Of a stretch of 64,000 bases of DNA, positions 24,606-35,547 are shown piece by piece. Origin of the DNA: Saturnia japonica. Taxonomy: Eukaryota; Arthropoda; Insecta; Lepidoptera; Saturniidae. Below the pieces are notes generated by a model, which was given only the letters and a program-made list of their open reading frames with translations, was not told where the DNA came from and made no database searches. Positions within the stretch are counted from its first letter, which is position 1, and every line of letters starts with the position of its first letter. The stretch is from NCBI GenBank assembly GCA_033032175.1, contig CM065314.1:1550001-1614000 (forward strand). The letters are read 5' to 3'. A program made the position numbers and the translations under genes.

Positions 24606-25039
24606 AAGTTATCACTTCTGTCGAGCTTCCCGAGACGCACACGTTTTTTTTTAAATTGAACGTGATATTGTTTGGTTATTGTACATAAGTGGATTATAAA
24701 TAAGAACCAGGAATATGCATGTTAAGTTGCCACAAATACTCGCAGGATAGTTTACAAGAATTTTCTAATCTCGAGACACTGGCAGAATAATAAAATTGTG
24801 GATGAACGAACATAGTTGCCATACAATAAAAAGAAGTTTATGATTGTTTTAGGTGTGAGCCGTTTCCCGCTGTACTCGTTGTTTCCAACTCACGGTTCGA
24901 GTCGGCCCGCCATACATAAACGTGAGTTCAAGTTATTAATTAAAACCCATAAATTACCTATTTATTATTCGACGCGATGACAACTGATAAAGAGTATATA
25001 TATATATACATCAAATTGGTTTGTGTAATAAACCGGTTT

Positions 25040-25245
25040 TTACACACAGTACAATCGAAACACAACGGCGACCAACGAGCCTGCATAAATATCTCTTCAC
25101 GTTACGCTTAAAGGACCCGATGTCATGAGAAGGAGGGAACACATTGTCCGGGAGAAGGTTCCACAGCTTCACGGTACGACAAAGAGAACTCTTCAGTTCG
25201 TTCCGAGATTGATGTTACCTGTGCTTTCGATAAAGGAATACATCG
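25040..25245 (-). pseudogene. CR1-like LINE C-terminus
   Basis: The - strand reads RTVKLWNLLPDNVFPPS, then GSFKRNVKRYL and LVGRRCVS, the same C-terminal motif as at 4115. It is open over about 45 codons. It lies in intron 2. Confidence 0.65.
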
Positions 25246-25497
25246 TAATGAACTAATGGGTGCTGTTGAGGCATTTTCTAATGCTGTGTTATCTTATCAC
25301 ATTCGAGTTGAAAATCTGCTGGTAAACGTCTACCGATGTATTTCGGATGGATTTCAAAGACAGGTTGATTGTTCGTAGCGTTGGATCTAAGCTACGTACT
25401 ATTAAGTTTTCTGTAAAGGGTAAGCAGTAATAAATAGTTACAGTTGAAGAAAAAAAACGCCTAAAATTCAGGCAATATACGTCGTTCATATGAAACA

Positions 25498-25995
25498 CTA
25501 GCTGTGCCCTTGGCTTCGCTCACGTGGACTACAGGATACCCGTGCGAATTTTGCTCCCCCGCTTCCGGCTATTTTGTTTATGTTTGTTCCTTCGAAGATA
25601 GATGTAAACTCTCCCGGACTTTTATAGGTCTTTTTAATGCCTTTTTAATACATTAATTTGCTATATCTCTTATGGTTTTCTCAGCATAAGCCATTTAAGC
25701 GCCCGAATTGATTCACCATGACCAGATTTTTTTATTTGTACGCAACCCTAATTCTTTTTCAAAAATAAAAGTAGGCTAAATTACTCCCTATATCATCAGC
25801 TATCTATCAGTGAAAGTCCCGTCAAAATCGGTCCAACCGTTTCGGAGATTACCCGGAACAAACTGACAGACAAAAAAAATAAAGAATTTTTTTTTTATTA
25901 TTATATGTATCGTATATACTTTCATATGCATTTACTAAAAAGCTGTTATTTTGACATTACAAAAAGACACTTCAACTTTATTAATTGTATAGATT
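25498..25995 (-). mobile_element. Non-autonomous Helitron, family A copy 3
   Basis: The - strand reads A|TCTATACAATTAATAAAG at the start and GGGCACAGCTAG|T at the end, with the conserved subterminal hairpin. The body matches copies at 10669 and 47976 over its length. It lies within intron 2 of the host gene, antisense to it. Confidence 0.75.
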
Positions 25996-26132
25996 ATAGA
26001 CTTTTGACGTGTTTCTTTGCGTGAATGTTTGCTTGTTCCTCTTAGTCTTTGCTGAAACACTCATCTTGCGATGAAGTGGTTGTTCGTAGGTACTACCGGT
26101 AAAGTTCTGTATTAGTGAAACCAGTTTACAAT

Positions 26133-26747
26133 AGGTGGGGCGCGAGTCGTATGATTATTAAAACAACAGGGACGAGGGAGTTAGCAGTGAGGCGTATTTA
26201 TCGGAACAGGTTAAAATAACAGGTATTTACAAGTAACAGTATCTGTTATCTAATATCAGAAAAAGCGGTTAGTAAATATTAAGCTATCCACATACTAGCG
26301 AGGCGTTTATTGGAACAGATACAAAAAAAAAAGTGTTTCTGAGTAACAGCTCGTAACTGTTACCTGTCAAACGAACAGGCTGTTCTTACGTACCTGTTCC
26401 GGAGAATGTTGCTGTTTCAGCTAGCGAGGATGTTTATTATAAGTTATTGATTGGTTGCTGGTTTTAATTATCTATTGACTGATTGATGGATTGATTGATA
26501 TATGGATAGATTTATTGATAGATAGATTGATTGAAGGATTGAATGATTGATTGATTGATTGTGTTATACGTTAGCCCGATAGTGCCGATCTATACTTAAC
26601 TATGGTTACAAGTGTCACTACATAGGTATTCTATCCCTACTAAAGCGTAACAGGTTGTTATTTTGGAACAGGTTACTGGAACTGTTATTTCTCTGGAACA
26701 GGAACAGGAGTAACATGTATCTTATTTTACCTGTTATAGCTCACCTC
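26133..26747. mobile_element. Possible hAT-type MITE rich in CTGTTAC motifs
   Basis: The right end AGCTCACCTCTA is the reverse complement of TAGAGGTGAGCT, a frequent hAT terminus. The left end (ATAGGTGGGGC) matches only partly. Repeated GTAACAG/CTGTTAC and GGAACAG motifs fill both flanks of the microsatellite. Boundaries and class are tentative. Confidence 0.45.
26447..26562. repeat. Imperfect GATT/GATA microsatellite
   Basis: A run of ATTGATTGATGGATTGATT-like tetramers with GATA interruptions, inside the hAT-like MITE at 26133-26747. Confidence 0.7.
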
Positions 26748-27209
26748 TAGAGAGAGCGGCCAGAAGAGATACAAAATAAGAAACGTCCGTTTATGCACTT
26801 GACTACAAAATATTCACTTGATAAGTAAAATAAAAAGATAAAATTGTATTTTATTTGCAATCCGTATTACATGAAACGAGCGACGTCACATTTGTTAGTC
26901 GTCTAGCATAATAGATAATTATATGACGATAATAGAGTTGAAGTTTGACCGGTGGAATATCGATCCGACGTATTTGGGTTTAGAGCCTCGAAAACCTGCA
27001 ATATCTTTTTTGGGATTTCCCATACAATTTGCTAATGTGTATTTGGAAATGTTTTTGTGTTAATATACATACATTCCCTGTGAGGGTGCGTGTCGCTTTC
27101 ATTAGACTCGAGTATTTCTAAATCCATTTCCCAAATTAATTGCAAAAAAAAAACTTCTGATTGGCCAAGTTGAAACGTCTCTCCAGCACCATTTACGCAT
27201 CTATTTTTA

Positions 27210-27575
27210 CTAGCGATCGCCCTAAGGTACCGAAATTCGACCAGCGACTTTTTGATCATAGACTATTTTCTGTTTGACATATGCAGTATTCATGAACGTA
27301 AACAATGAGTATTATCTACATCACTTGCTGTCACTTTTCGTTGAGTGACAATGTCAATATTTTGGGGGGTCTAAGTTCAATAGCACTGGTCGGGTTAGGA
27401 TTCGCAGTATTAATTTATTTAATTGAATATATTAATATCAGATATTATAAATAAATTTTAGCTTTCTGCACTCATTCTCCATATAAACTTTAACCATGCC
27501 AAATCTCAGTCTTCCGTGCACGCAATACGCTTAAAAAGGTACCGAAAGCTTTTGCTTCACGTATTAATATATAGA
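27210..27575 (-). mobile_element. Non-autonomous Helitron, family C copy 1
   Basis: The - strand runs from A|TCTATATATTAATACGTG to GGGCGATCGCTAG|T. It shares TGACAATGTCAATATTTTGG and GGGTTAGGATTCGCAG with 57880-58196 over the whole element. Confidence 0.7.
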
Positions 27576-27814
27576 TATGAAAGAGCCGCTTTATTACATA
27601 AGTACATTACATTTAGTCAGTAAACATTTTATAACCGCCTGTATAAATGGAAATAAATGTAGATAAAGAGCAAAGCAGAACGATAACTATGCGCGATACA
27701 CAAGTAGTGTCTCGTGTCATTTCTTTCTAACGCGTATCGTTTGGCCCTAAACTTTATGAGACAGCTAACATAAGTTTTGTTTACGTAGTGTCAAGTAGGT
27801 TTAGCTTTCTGGCC

Positions 27815-27925
27815 AGAATCTCATCTGATATTGATTAAGTGACGATATGTATTGGTGCTTGGCGACAGATTTTCAACTTGAGGGTTGTAGCTAGCCAGGC
27901 GGGCATTAGAAAAAGCTCTATCACC
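27815..27925 (-). mobile_element. SINE body fragment with internal deletion
   Basis: CTCATCTGATATTGATTAAGTGACGATA joins directly to ATTGGTGCTTGGCGACAGATTTTCAACTTG, skipping about 80 bases present at 34670. It continues into GTAGCTAGCCAGGCGGGCATTAG, also seen near 1755. Confidence 0.5.
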
Positions 27926-28479
27926 ATTGTATGGTTTATTGGCTATTAAATCAAAAGAATTAATTATATTTTGTAATTGAATGAATGATATTAATCAATA
28001 TGAAAAACGAGAATGTCATGTTGATTAATTCAGTAGTTTGAATTAAAATTTCAATCGTTAATTAAGTGCCCTTCCGGAACCTACATGTCAGTGTAATTTT
28101 ATATCTAATATCAAATAGATCGGATATTCATTATCTTTATATGTTTGCATGTATTTATTATCTACATATGGACGACTTTCTCTTTGTTTCAATAATAGGC
28201 TCCCAAAATCCAAGAATAACATCAATTCCTTCGTAGATATATCTTCGTACTCTTTCATAAATTCCGCACACATATCTTTGATCTTAATTAGCCTATATTC
28301 TGAGCTGATGAATGATTCTGGAAGGGGACAAGTCCGCAGGTTGAATAGTAACTAGATTCGATCATTACCATTGATCTTTGTGTAAAATTAAATTGCTGCA
28401 ACCTTCGGCATAGGTACTATCTCTTTTAAACTGCCTTAAAGTTCTCCCAGTCCATTAATTGTTAGCCATGTCCTCGGGG

Positions 28480-28600
28480 TCATACACACCCGACACGTGG
28501 GGTCGCGTGCGCTAGGCGTCGCCCGCTGCACGGCGCGCGGTCTCTCGGACAGACTGACGCCGCGGTTGGCAGGGTCACGCGATATAACCTCTTTCGTATA
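28480..28600. promoter_or_regulatory. CpG-rich patch in intron 2
   Basis: GTGGGGTCGCGTGCGCTAGG to GACGCCGCGGTTGGC; unique-looking. Could be an alternative promoter or enhancer; nothing decisive. Confidence 0.2.
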
Positions 28601-28714
28601 TCTGTTTTCTTTTTTCTTTTGTCACGGATTAACATTTGACCACATGCGCTTAATGCTTTTCAACTTGATTATCAATATCAAATCAAAAACAGACCCTAAG
28701 AAGGTACTTATAAA

Positions 28715-28795
28715 CGTTCAGTCTCCACCTCCGCACAGGGTTTGGGAAACATTCCAGTCATCGAGATAAGTCGGCAAGGAACTCGATCAGGTTTT
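28715..28795 (+). repeat. Short repeat also seen at the window start
   Basis: GGGAAACATTCCAGTCATCGAGA and the following GTCGGCAAGGAACTC match CGGAAAACATCCCAGTCATTGAGA at 6-29. Family not identified. Confidence 0.45.
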
Positions 28796-31429
28796 TTTTA
28801 ACAACATACCATCGCGTCTGTGTCCGCGAATGGTTAGGCAGAGGTATACACCAATGCATAACCACAGTTATGTCAAAATAGATCGTTTAGAACTGAATTG
28901 CATTATAACGTACACGACGGACAAAGGCATAGCGTACAATAAACCACACAGTTCTGTATGATCTATTTTTAATGGACAAAATGTACCCCCAAGGACTGTC
29001 CCTCGTCTGCGCCGGCCTTTAGTGGATTTACAGATCACTAAATCACTCCAAGTGGGAGTCACTTCCAGACAAGACTATAATTCACGTAATAAAATAATCC
29101 ACCGTCAATAATATAACTTGTATGATTACATGTTTCTTGAACTTAGAACATTTATTGTAGCTTTGATTGCAAGCGAGCATTAGAATATATATGCTCTGCC
29201 ATCGACTGTTCTATCGCTGTGTAAGTTAAGACCGAGTGTCGACGCATCCCAAAGTTGGGATTAGGTCACTCAAGAACAGAGAGCGTTTATCTATTCAGTC
29301 ACAAATATATCTTATTTTTTAAATTATACAACGTTCATTCGAACTGTGCCGCGTTGGGATAGTCCCCAGCGAATTTTACCTGTAGGTATGCAAAAATAAC
29401 TTTGTTATACTGCTCCAATGAAATGAATTTGGGCACGAATACTCTACCAGATATTTTCATCGTTTGAATTTTAGTGTCACACCTTACCGTGGTCTGGTCC
29501 GTGTTGCATGACATGTAGCCAGCCCCCAACATGAACCAATCTAGAGTCAATAACCACATAGAAATACTCTCAGATGAGTAGTACTCTTGTCGATCGAGTC
29601 TTCATTGTAGTGTGCCTATATTATGTTGAACATTTAAATAGACCCTCATTTAAGTTTGTGGTCGTTCTCTTTCTTTTTCTTTCTGTTTTTGTAGTCTATT
29701 TGTTGCGCCTTGATCAAATATATATATATAATGTACTGTGTATAGATATAATATGATATATGTTTTAGTTATAAAAACTTATAATTTCACATCCTTTCAA
29801 TAACAAATTCCATAGCTTGCCCTTGTGTGTTATTCATCCCCCCTCCACTGCGGAATCCCATGAGAATTACTCAGTGGATTTTATCACGTCTTACTGCTAT
29901 AACATTCTCTTCCAGTAAGTTAAAGCGAAATACTAATTGAAGAAACTTGTATCAAGTCAAACCATCACGAAGTCGTAACTGTATGCCCCATCGGGAATGA
30001 GTGACGGCCGAGAAATCGGATCAGACTGCCCGGTTAATTCGGGAACCATACGAATGGAAAAAAATCTTACCTGTCCATTTAAGATTCTTTATATTTCACA
30101 AATGTTTAGTCACGTTCAGACAGACTTATTCTGATTATTTTATTGTACAAATGTTGGAATTTTGAATACTAATGTTCAAGATGTATTTTGATCTATTTTC
30201 TTCTTATATTTATGATATATTGATCATATTACCTATATAAAAAATCGATCTTTGTATGTTCTCTATGGACTCCATAATGGCTGGAGCGATTTTGATGAAA
30301 TTCTCACACAATCTTCATATTAACCCAGCAGATGATCCTGTAAAGTTTGGTAGCGATCAGATCAATGTTCGTTAAAGACTCGAAAACGGCATAACAACGT
30401 GTGGTCGGGTTTGCCAGTATTAAATAAAAAACCTTTACATACGTCAATGATTACTGCAGTCTTGAACTCATATTTAAATTGATTCATGAATTGGAAGTAT
30501 ACGCGCATATGAATGAAATTTAAATTGACTCGAAGAGCTCTCTATAAAATTACTAAGTGTAACCGAAACCGAGTCGACTCAAGACAAAAATTCTTGTCAA
30601 CGACATTAGAGTTGTACTTTATCGTTCGGATTCGGTATTCGTTATGAATTCGGTCACGGAGACTCGAAACTCGAAATACACTACGTTTGTAGCTAAAATG
30701 ATTTCATTTCGTAGAATTTTTATATTTTAAATTTACACGTGGCAGCGATGCGAATTTTAAGATGGATTCGTGGTGTAAATTGAATGGATAAAATGAAGAA
30801 TCATTATGATTAGGATTTTATATAGATATTAGGAGTTCGAAAGTATACTGACAGAGTTGTTAAAGAATAATAGATTAGTATGGTACGGATGAATACACAT
30901 GGTATGGATGATCGTTGCCACATGTAAGGGGTAAACATTTTATGCCGACCATATCTAGGTTGATTATGAGCGAATTGGAAAAGAAGAATGTAATTTCACA
31001 GCGGCTGCTATTTAGCCTCTTTCTGATGGAAAGTACCTACGGGTGTAATTGTAAAAAAAAAATTACAATAACCTCCATTTTCCTTTTATTTGTTAATACA
31101 ACGAGAACATTTTTTTGGTTTTCAAGTTTTCGTTTTGAATTAATTCAATTTTCCTAATAAAATATTGGTCATGTCTCACCGTTTATAAAAACCATTTCAC
31201 CACCATAATAAGTGATATGATCAAAGATCATTCGTTCAGTTTGTGACATAATTCATAATAAATAACGTGTGTTTACATCTCAACACCAAATAAAATTCAA
31301 ATTTTCGAGATATCGTTTCGGTCAAATGAATCCGTTCGAACTCTATGAAATATGACGTAATATGTTATGTAATAATTGTGTACTATACATACCGTAAGTA
31401 ACGTATATCTACGTTACTCAAGAATCATT
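28796..31429. other. Intron 2 segment with no assigned feature
   Basis: A segment near 30235-30420 (GGCTGGAGCGATTTTGATGAAATT) resembles Helitron or LINE 3' regions but no ends were found. Otherwise featureless. Confidence 0.3.
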
Positions 31430-31700
31430 AGTGAGATACGGGCGCATCAGCGCATGAGCTGCGCGGGAGTCGGCGCCGATTGACACTCTGTAATTAGGGC
31501 TTGGTCCCTCGAGTGAGATAGAAATAGATTCTGTCAGCTAATGCGACGACGTTTATTGTTTATCATTTAGGAATGAGTGAGTGAAAGAGGTCTTTGTAAG
31601 CCTGCTGTGCTCCCCCGGTGACGTCAGTGACGAGAGAAACGGAGTCCGCGATCGTTATTTGACTCGGCAAGAAGTTCATTCTCTGAAACCTAGCTGCTGT
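31430..31700. promoter_or_regulatory. CpG-rich patch upstream of the coding exons
   Basis: GCGCATCAGCGCATGAGCTGC, GTCGGCGCCG and a CRE-like TGACGTCAGTGACG (31619-31632). About 3 kb before the start-codon exon, so an alternative first exon is conceivable; no clear donor selected. Confidence 0.3.
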
Positions 31701-31799
31701 TTTAGGTTTCGTCCGTTTTATTTTGGATTCCATATTTACACGTGTGACATACTTGCCTGTTTGTTAATTAACCTTTCCACCGTCAATGTGTATTTGTAA

Positions 31800-32492
31800 C
31801 TAGCTTCTGTCTGCGACTTCGTCTGCGTGTATTTCAGAATTGGGTCTTTACAGGGATAAAAAGTATCCTATATTTATGTGTTTGCTTTATACAAAACATA
31901 TTATTTAGGTACTAACGATTTCCTTTATCATTTAGTATATCCGGTCTGAATTATATTGTAAAGAGGAAATTGTTTCGGTACACCCGCACCATCTGTGCAT
32001 AGTTTCGATAAATAGGAATTGTAATACAAAGCATTGTTGAAATATGTTCAAGGACTTAGGACAATAACGTACAAGAAATAGAAGTGTAAAGAAAGATGTT
32101 GCGCTGTTTTTCTCCTAAGCTTATGCTATCTGTGTGCCATATTTCATCGTAGTATGTTCAGAATTTTTTGCGTGATTAATTCACAAAAATCTAAACTAAA
32201 AACATTAACATTTATAGTAATAATAAAAATCTGTATGATTAAAATGGTTGAGATTTGCCGTTGTGCGCACATCACGCAAAAAACTACTGACTAGATTTTG
32301 ATCTTTTTTTTAGAAAGAAAACTTAGAAACTAGAAACTAGGTCTTTATAAAAAAAAAAAAAACAAATATTACGATATCATAATTCAATAAAAAGTTATGA
32401 AACTTTTAAGAAATTACTATTTTTATAAACACTACGTGGTCGGCGATACGTCTTCCCATCGTGGACAAGTGGGGAGTATTTATTAGTATAGA
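31800..32492 (-). mobile_element. Non-autonomous Helitron abutting another Helitron end
   Basis: The - strand begins A|TCTATACTAATAAATAC (at 32492) and ends GCAGACAGAAGCTAG|T (at 31800). Directly beside its 5' end, 32493-32524 is the last 32 bases of a + strand Helitron (GACTTCG-type hairpin region then CTAG|T). Confidence 0.6.
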
Positions 32493-32524
32493 TTAATGCG
32501 CACGAAGTCGCGGATAGTTGCTAG
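32493..32524 (+). mobile_element. Helitron 3' terminal stub
   Basis: GCGCACGAAGTCGCGG then TAGTTGCTAG followed by T: a typical lepidopteran Helitron 3' end, with the rest of the element missing. Confidence 0.45.
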
Positions 32525-32699
32525 TTATAAATAATAGTAATATTAGGGGGCAGGTGCAAACTAAGAACTAAGTCAAAGATATTAACATCGTATTTGATTA
32601 AGGTTCTGGAATGGCAAATCAGGTTTAATAATAACGTATGATATCACCACATGACCTACGTTAGTTTGTAAAATGTTGAGGAATAATGTTACATAGATA

Positions 32700-32795
32700 T
32701 CTACATATATACATAAATCACGTCTCCCTTCTAACAGGGTAAGCAGAGACCACGTCATTTCACTTGCTACGATCCTGGCAAACCACCTTTCCTTT
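32700..32795 (-). pseudogene. Fragment of the same LINE tail as 6964-7290
   Basis: The - strand reads CQDRSKWNDVVSAYPV, then a stop and a short tail with CATATATGTAG-like sequence, matching the last 20 codons and 3' end of the copy at 6964. Confidence 0.6.
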
Positions 32796-33976
32796 TATAA
32801 ATTATTGATTTGATTAATTTCGCTTTATTTTCATAAATTAATACTTATTAGAAACTAACGGTTCGATTTAATGTAGTTATGTAGGCGTTACTTTGCGGAA
32901 ATCCATTGTAATTACTTTATCCAAATTTTCTTTGCTACTTCCGACTGAAAAGATACTAAATGGTTGTTTCGTCTTTTTGCAACAAATTAATTTTTGAGGT
33001 AAAATTTGAAAATGTTTAACCTGAAACTAATACTGGAAATGAAGAAAACTCAAAAAGATAAATGTTAGTAAATGAAACGTTTAAAGAGATGCGGTCGAGC
33101 CCGTAGACCCTATCTTTATTAACCTCTAAGGAATAAATGTTAAATAAAAAGTATGTTGCAGATGAGATGTGAAACGATCAGAATCGAATACACGTGTTTC
33201 TCCCCTCAATGAGGCATTCTCAGATCGATCTTGACCCTTTCGAAGCTAGCGGGGAAAGAAAATTTAGACATAGAAATTTGGATAAAGTGACATTTCGTAT
33301 GCTAAAATACCTACATCAAGCCGTTTACAAATAACATACCTACGCTCTAAAAACATAACCCTCCTATTTCGCAGTCGGGTAATAAGTGTATCCAATTACT
33401 GGTTAAATTAAAAAAACTCGTGTCTCCTATAATTATGAACTGGTGAATAATGAATACTAAACGTACCGTAGACACTTGTAATTTTATCACAAAAAATGTT
33501 CAGTGTGTAAATATGAGATTTGTTCACAGTGACGGAGAGCCTCTTCTCTACATCTCTCTCAACGTTCGGCGTGCCAACTCCACCGCCCAACTCACCGTAT
33601 TCTCCCCTGCAGCTAGAACTGCTCAACTGTTCGCAGCGGGTGTTGCTTGCTGATAAGTAAGTAACATAAGCGCATTTACCATTTTATAAGCGACTAGCAT
33701 TTTGCTCATAGAATCTGTCTTCAAAAATGACGGAGTATCATCATACATACTTACATACATACATACCTCGCCGCGTCTGTCTGTCTGTCTGAACGTGATA
33801 AACTAAAAAACTACCGATCGGATTTTCATACCGTTTTCATCAACGGTGGAGTGATTCATGAGGAAGGTTTTATATAAATTGGCTGAAATATGACGATGAA
33901 TGTTGAAGATGTCTAAAAAATTCACACGGACTGGACTGGAGGCTTTACTGAAGTGAGCTGCGTATACAAATAATAT
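32796..33976. other. Intron 2 segment
   Basis: Includes ACATACATACATAC and CTGTCTGTCTGTCTG microsatellite tracts (33746-33790) at the start of what looks like another dispersed repeat to about 33900. No exon found. Confidence 0.3.
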
Positions 33977-34216
33977 TATCTGTATATTAATACGTGAAGC
34001 AAAAGCTTTCTACCCCTTTTTAAGCGTATTACGTGTACGGACATCTGTGAGATTTGGACATCTGTGCAGAAAGCTAAAATTTATCTATATCTGTTACTAA
34101 TATATTAAATAAAATAAATTAATACTGCGAATCCTAACACGGCCAGTGCCATTGAACTTAGGTCCCCCGAAATATTGACATTGCCACTTAACGAAAAGTG
34201 ACATGATGTAGATATT
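33977..34216 (+). mobile_element. Helitron family C copy 3, 3'-truncated
   Basis: Starts A|TCTGTATATTAATACGTG in + orientation and contains the reverse complements of the family C blocks (CCTAACACGG, ATATTGACATTG). It lacks the CTAG end and runs into another repeat at about 34217. Confidence 0.6.
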
Positions 34217-34345
34217 TTTTAAATAAAACTTTACATTTAGATAATTTTTTACATTGTAAGATTACCTAGATAGGTGTTTTTCTTTTTTTATTTATAAGAC
34301 ACCGAGCACAGCTCGGTCGCCCAGATATTTATATATAAATGGTAC
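34217..34345 (+). repeat. Interspersed repeat family D, partial
   Basis: Contains ACTTTACATTTAGATAAT, ACCTAGATAGG and TTATAAGACACCGAGC. It ends just upstream of the exon with the host gene's start codon, so the acceptor region at 34378 lies about 30 bp from the repeat. Confidence 0.6.
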
Positions 34346-34390
34346 CACAAACTAAGGTTTTATGTCGGCACATACAGGGAGGCCAGCAAA

Positions 34391-34555
34391 ATGGAAGAAG
34401 CGAAGCTTAGCAAGTCCTGTATCCCCGAGCCGATGTGCTGCGCTGGTGACCCACGGCAGGTCATCGAGGGTCTCGGCATCATGCAACCTCTCACTATAAA
34501 AACGGAACAAGCCAAGCGTTCCTGTAATTCATGTCTAACCAATTCACCCAAGAAG
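34391..34555 (+). CDS. Coding exon 1 of an unidentified nuclear-regulator-like protein (residues 1-55)
   Basis: The ATG at 34391 lies in GCAAAATGG, an excellent insect start context. The exon encodes 55 residues starting MEEAKLSK and ends in NSPKK directly before a consensus GTAAGT donor (34556), phase 0. It contains several cysteines (CIPEPMCC, CNSC) and one SUMO-type motif, IKTE, with the acceptor lysine at residue 37. Codon use is far more GC-rich than the surroundings, typical of a real exon. Phase agrees with the next exon. I do not securely recognise the family. The overall style (acidic and KxE motifs, later Pro/Ala-rich) suits a transcription or chromatin regulator; winged eye (BAHCC1/TNRC18-like) is a weak, untested idea. 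A protein search of the joined exons would settle it. Confidence 0.8.
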
Positions 34556-34669
34556 GTAAGTCCAAGAAACCAGTTGACAAACCAAAACAGCTGTTTTTCA
34601 TAGCAACAGACCATAATGAGATTTTTCAAAAATTCTTACAAGTTTTATCGTTGTGGGTAGCGAAAATCT

Positions 34670-34920
34670 CACCTGATTAAGTGACGATGCTGACCACGAT
34701 GGTGGACACGCTAAGCCTTGTAGGAAAACTGGTTCTCAAGTGCAACTGCCGGAACACACCTATTGGTGTTTAGCGACAAATTTCAACTTGGGGATCCCCT
34801 ACCCACCCTACTATAGTTTTATGACGATGTTTTTCATTACCTAAAGCTCAGGCAGGGATTCGAACTCAAATCGATCCACGCTATATCCGTACACGTTACC
34901 GCTGAGCTATCAGCCACCAA
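34670..34920 (-). mobile_element. tRNA-derived SINE
   Basis: On the - strand the head (34918 to 34851) resembles a tRNA: GGTGGCTGATAGCTCAGCGG (A-box region) and GAGTTCGAATCCCTGCC (B-box region), followed by a body shared with 6843-6960 and 13945-14060 (CTTGAGAACCAG-type and GGTGTGTTCCGGCAG blocks). It lies in the intron between coding exons 1 and 2. Confidence 0.65.
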
Positions 34921-35249
34921 CGTACAAAATATTTTATAATTATTATTGTAATCTCCATAGATATAACAAGATGGCGGCTCCCTTGTTAAAACTAGTATTG
35001 AGTGATTATGTGATATAGTAATAGATCATTCTAATATGAAGATATCTCGATTAAAGCCATTAGTAATTACTAATGCTAGGTTACTAACATTAGTAGTTAC
35101 TAATTTGATAAAATTAGTAATTATTACGACCGACCAACCTTTTTTTAGCTAATTGGTATATGTGTTCTTATAAAGAACTTTGTTTACGACACAGCGCGAC
35201 CTTTTTTTAGCATCCCACTCTTATTTTGAATAGGTACCAGTCATCATTC

Positions 35250-35390
35250 ATAATCGCCCACCTCGGAGTAATACATCAAGGGCTCGATTAAGAACGATCA
35301 TTCATATTCGTAATTCGATTGTGAATGATCACTCATCGTTGAATTAACTCGGTTATGTAAATCATTCATAATTGCCCACCTCTAGTTAAA
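35250..35390 (-). mobile_element. hAT-like terminal fragment
   Basis: The - strand starts TAGAGGTGGGCAATTATGAATG at about 35388, a hAT-style terminus. A related CATTCATAATCGCCCACCT lies at 35240-35258 in the same orientation, so two ends may be nested. Located upstream of coding exon 2. Confidence 0.45.
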
Positions 35391-35547
35391 ACTGAGGGAC
35401 CTTTTGTTTTTGTTTCAACTTAAAATGAATGTTCCTAGCAATTAAGTAGTTTATAGCGCTCAAACGTGAGATCCGAATTGAAACTTTCGATTTCAAATTA
35501 AAAATTTATACCCAGTCATCATGATTTATTATTTACACTTTCCCAAG

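Larger units (their letters stand above)
23536..34377 (+). other. Intron 2 (about 10.8 kb)
   Basis: Holds interspersed repeats listed separately (CR1 tail, Helitrons, hAT-like MITE, SINEs) and two CpG-rich patches. No further coding exon with good splice sites and coherent phase was found. The likely acceptor is CATACAG at 34371-34377; two more AG sites lie before the ATG (34380-34381 and 34385-34386). Confidence 0.4.

Noticed and set aside
33746..33790. ACAT and GTCT tetranucleotide repeats as a CRISPR-like array
   Set aside because: Simple microsatellites with no spacers in a eukaryotic genome.
34360..34629. 89-codon - strand open frame over the start-codon exon
   Set aside because: It is the antisense shadow of the real exon at 34391-34555.
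34851..34918. Possible tRNA gene
   Set aside because: A and B boxes are recognisable but the arms do not pair as a cloverleaf, and the sequence continues into a dispersed body, so it is a SINE head.
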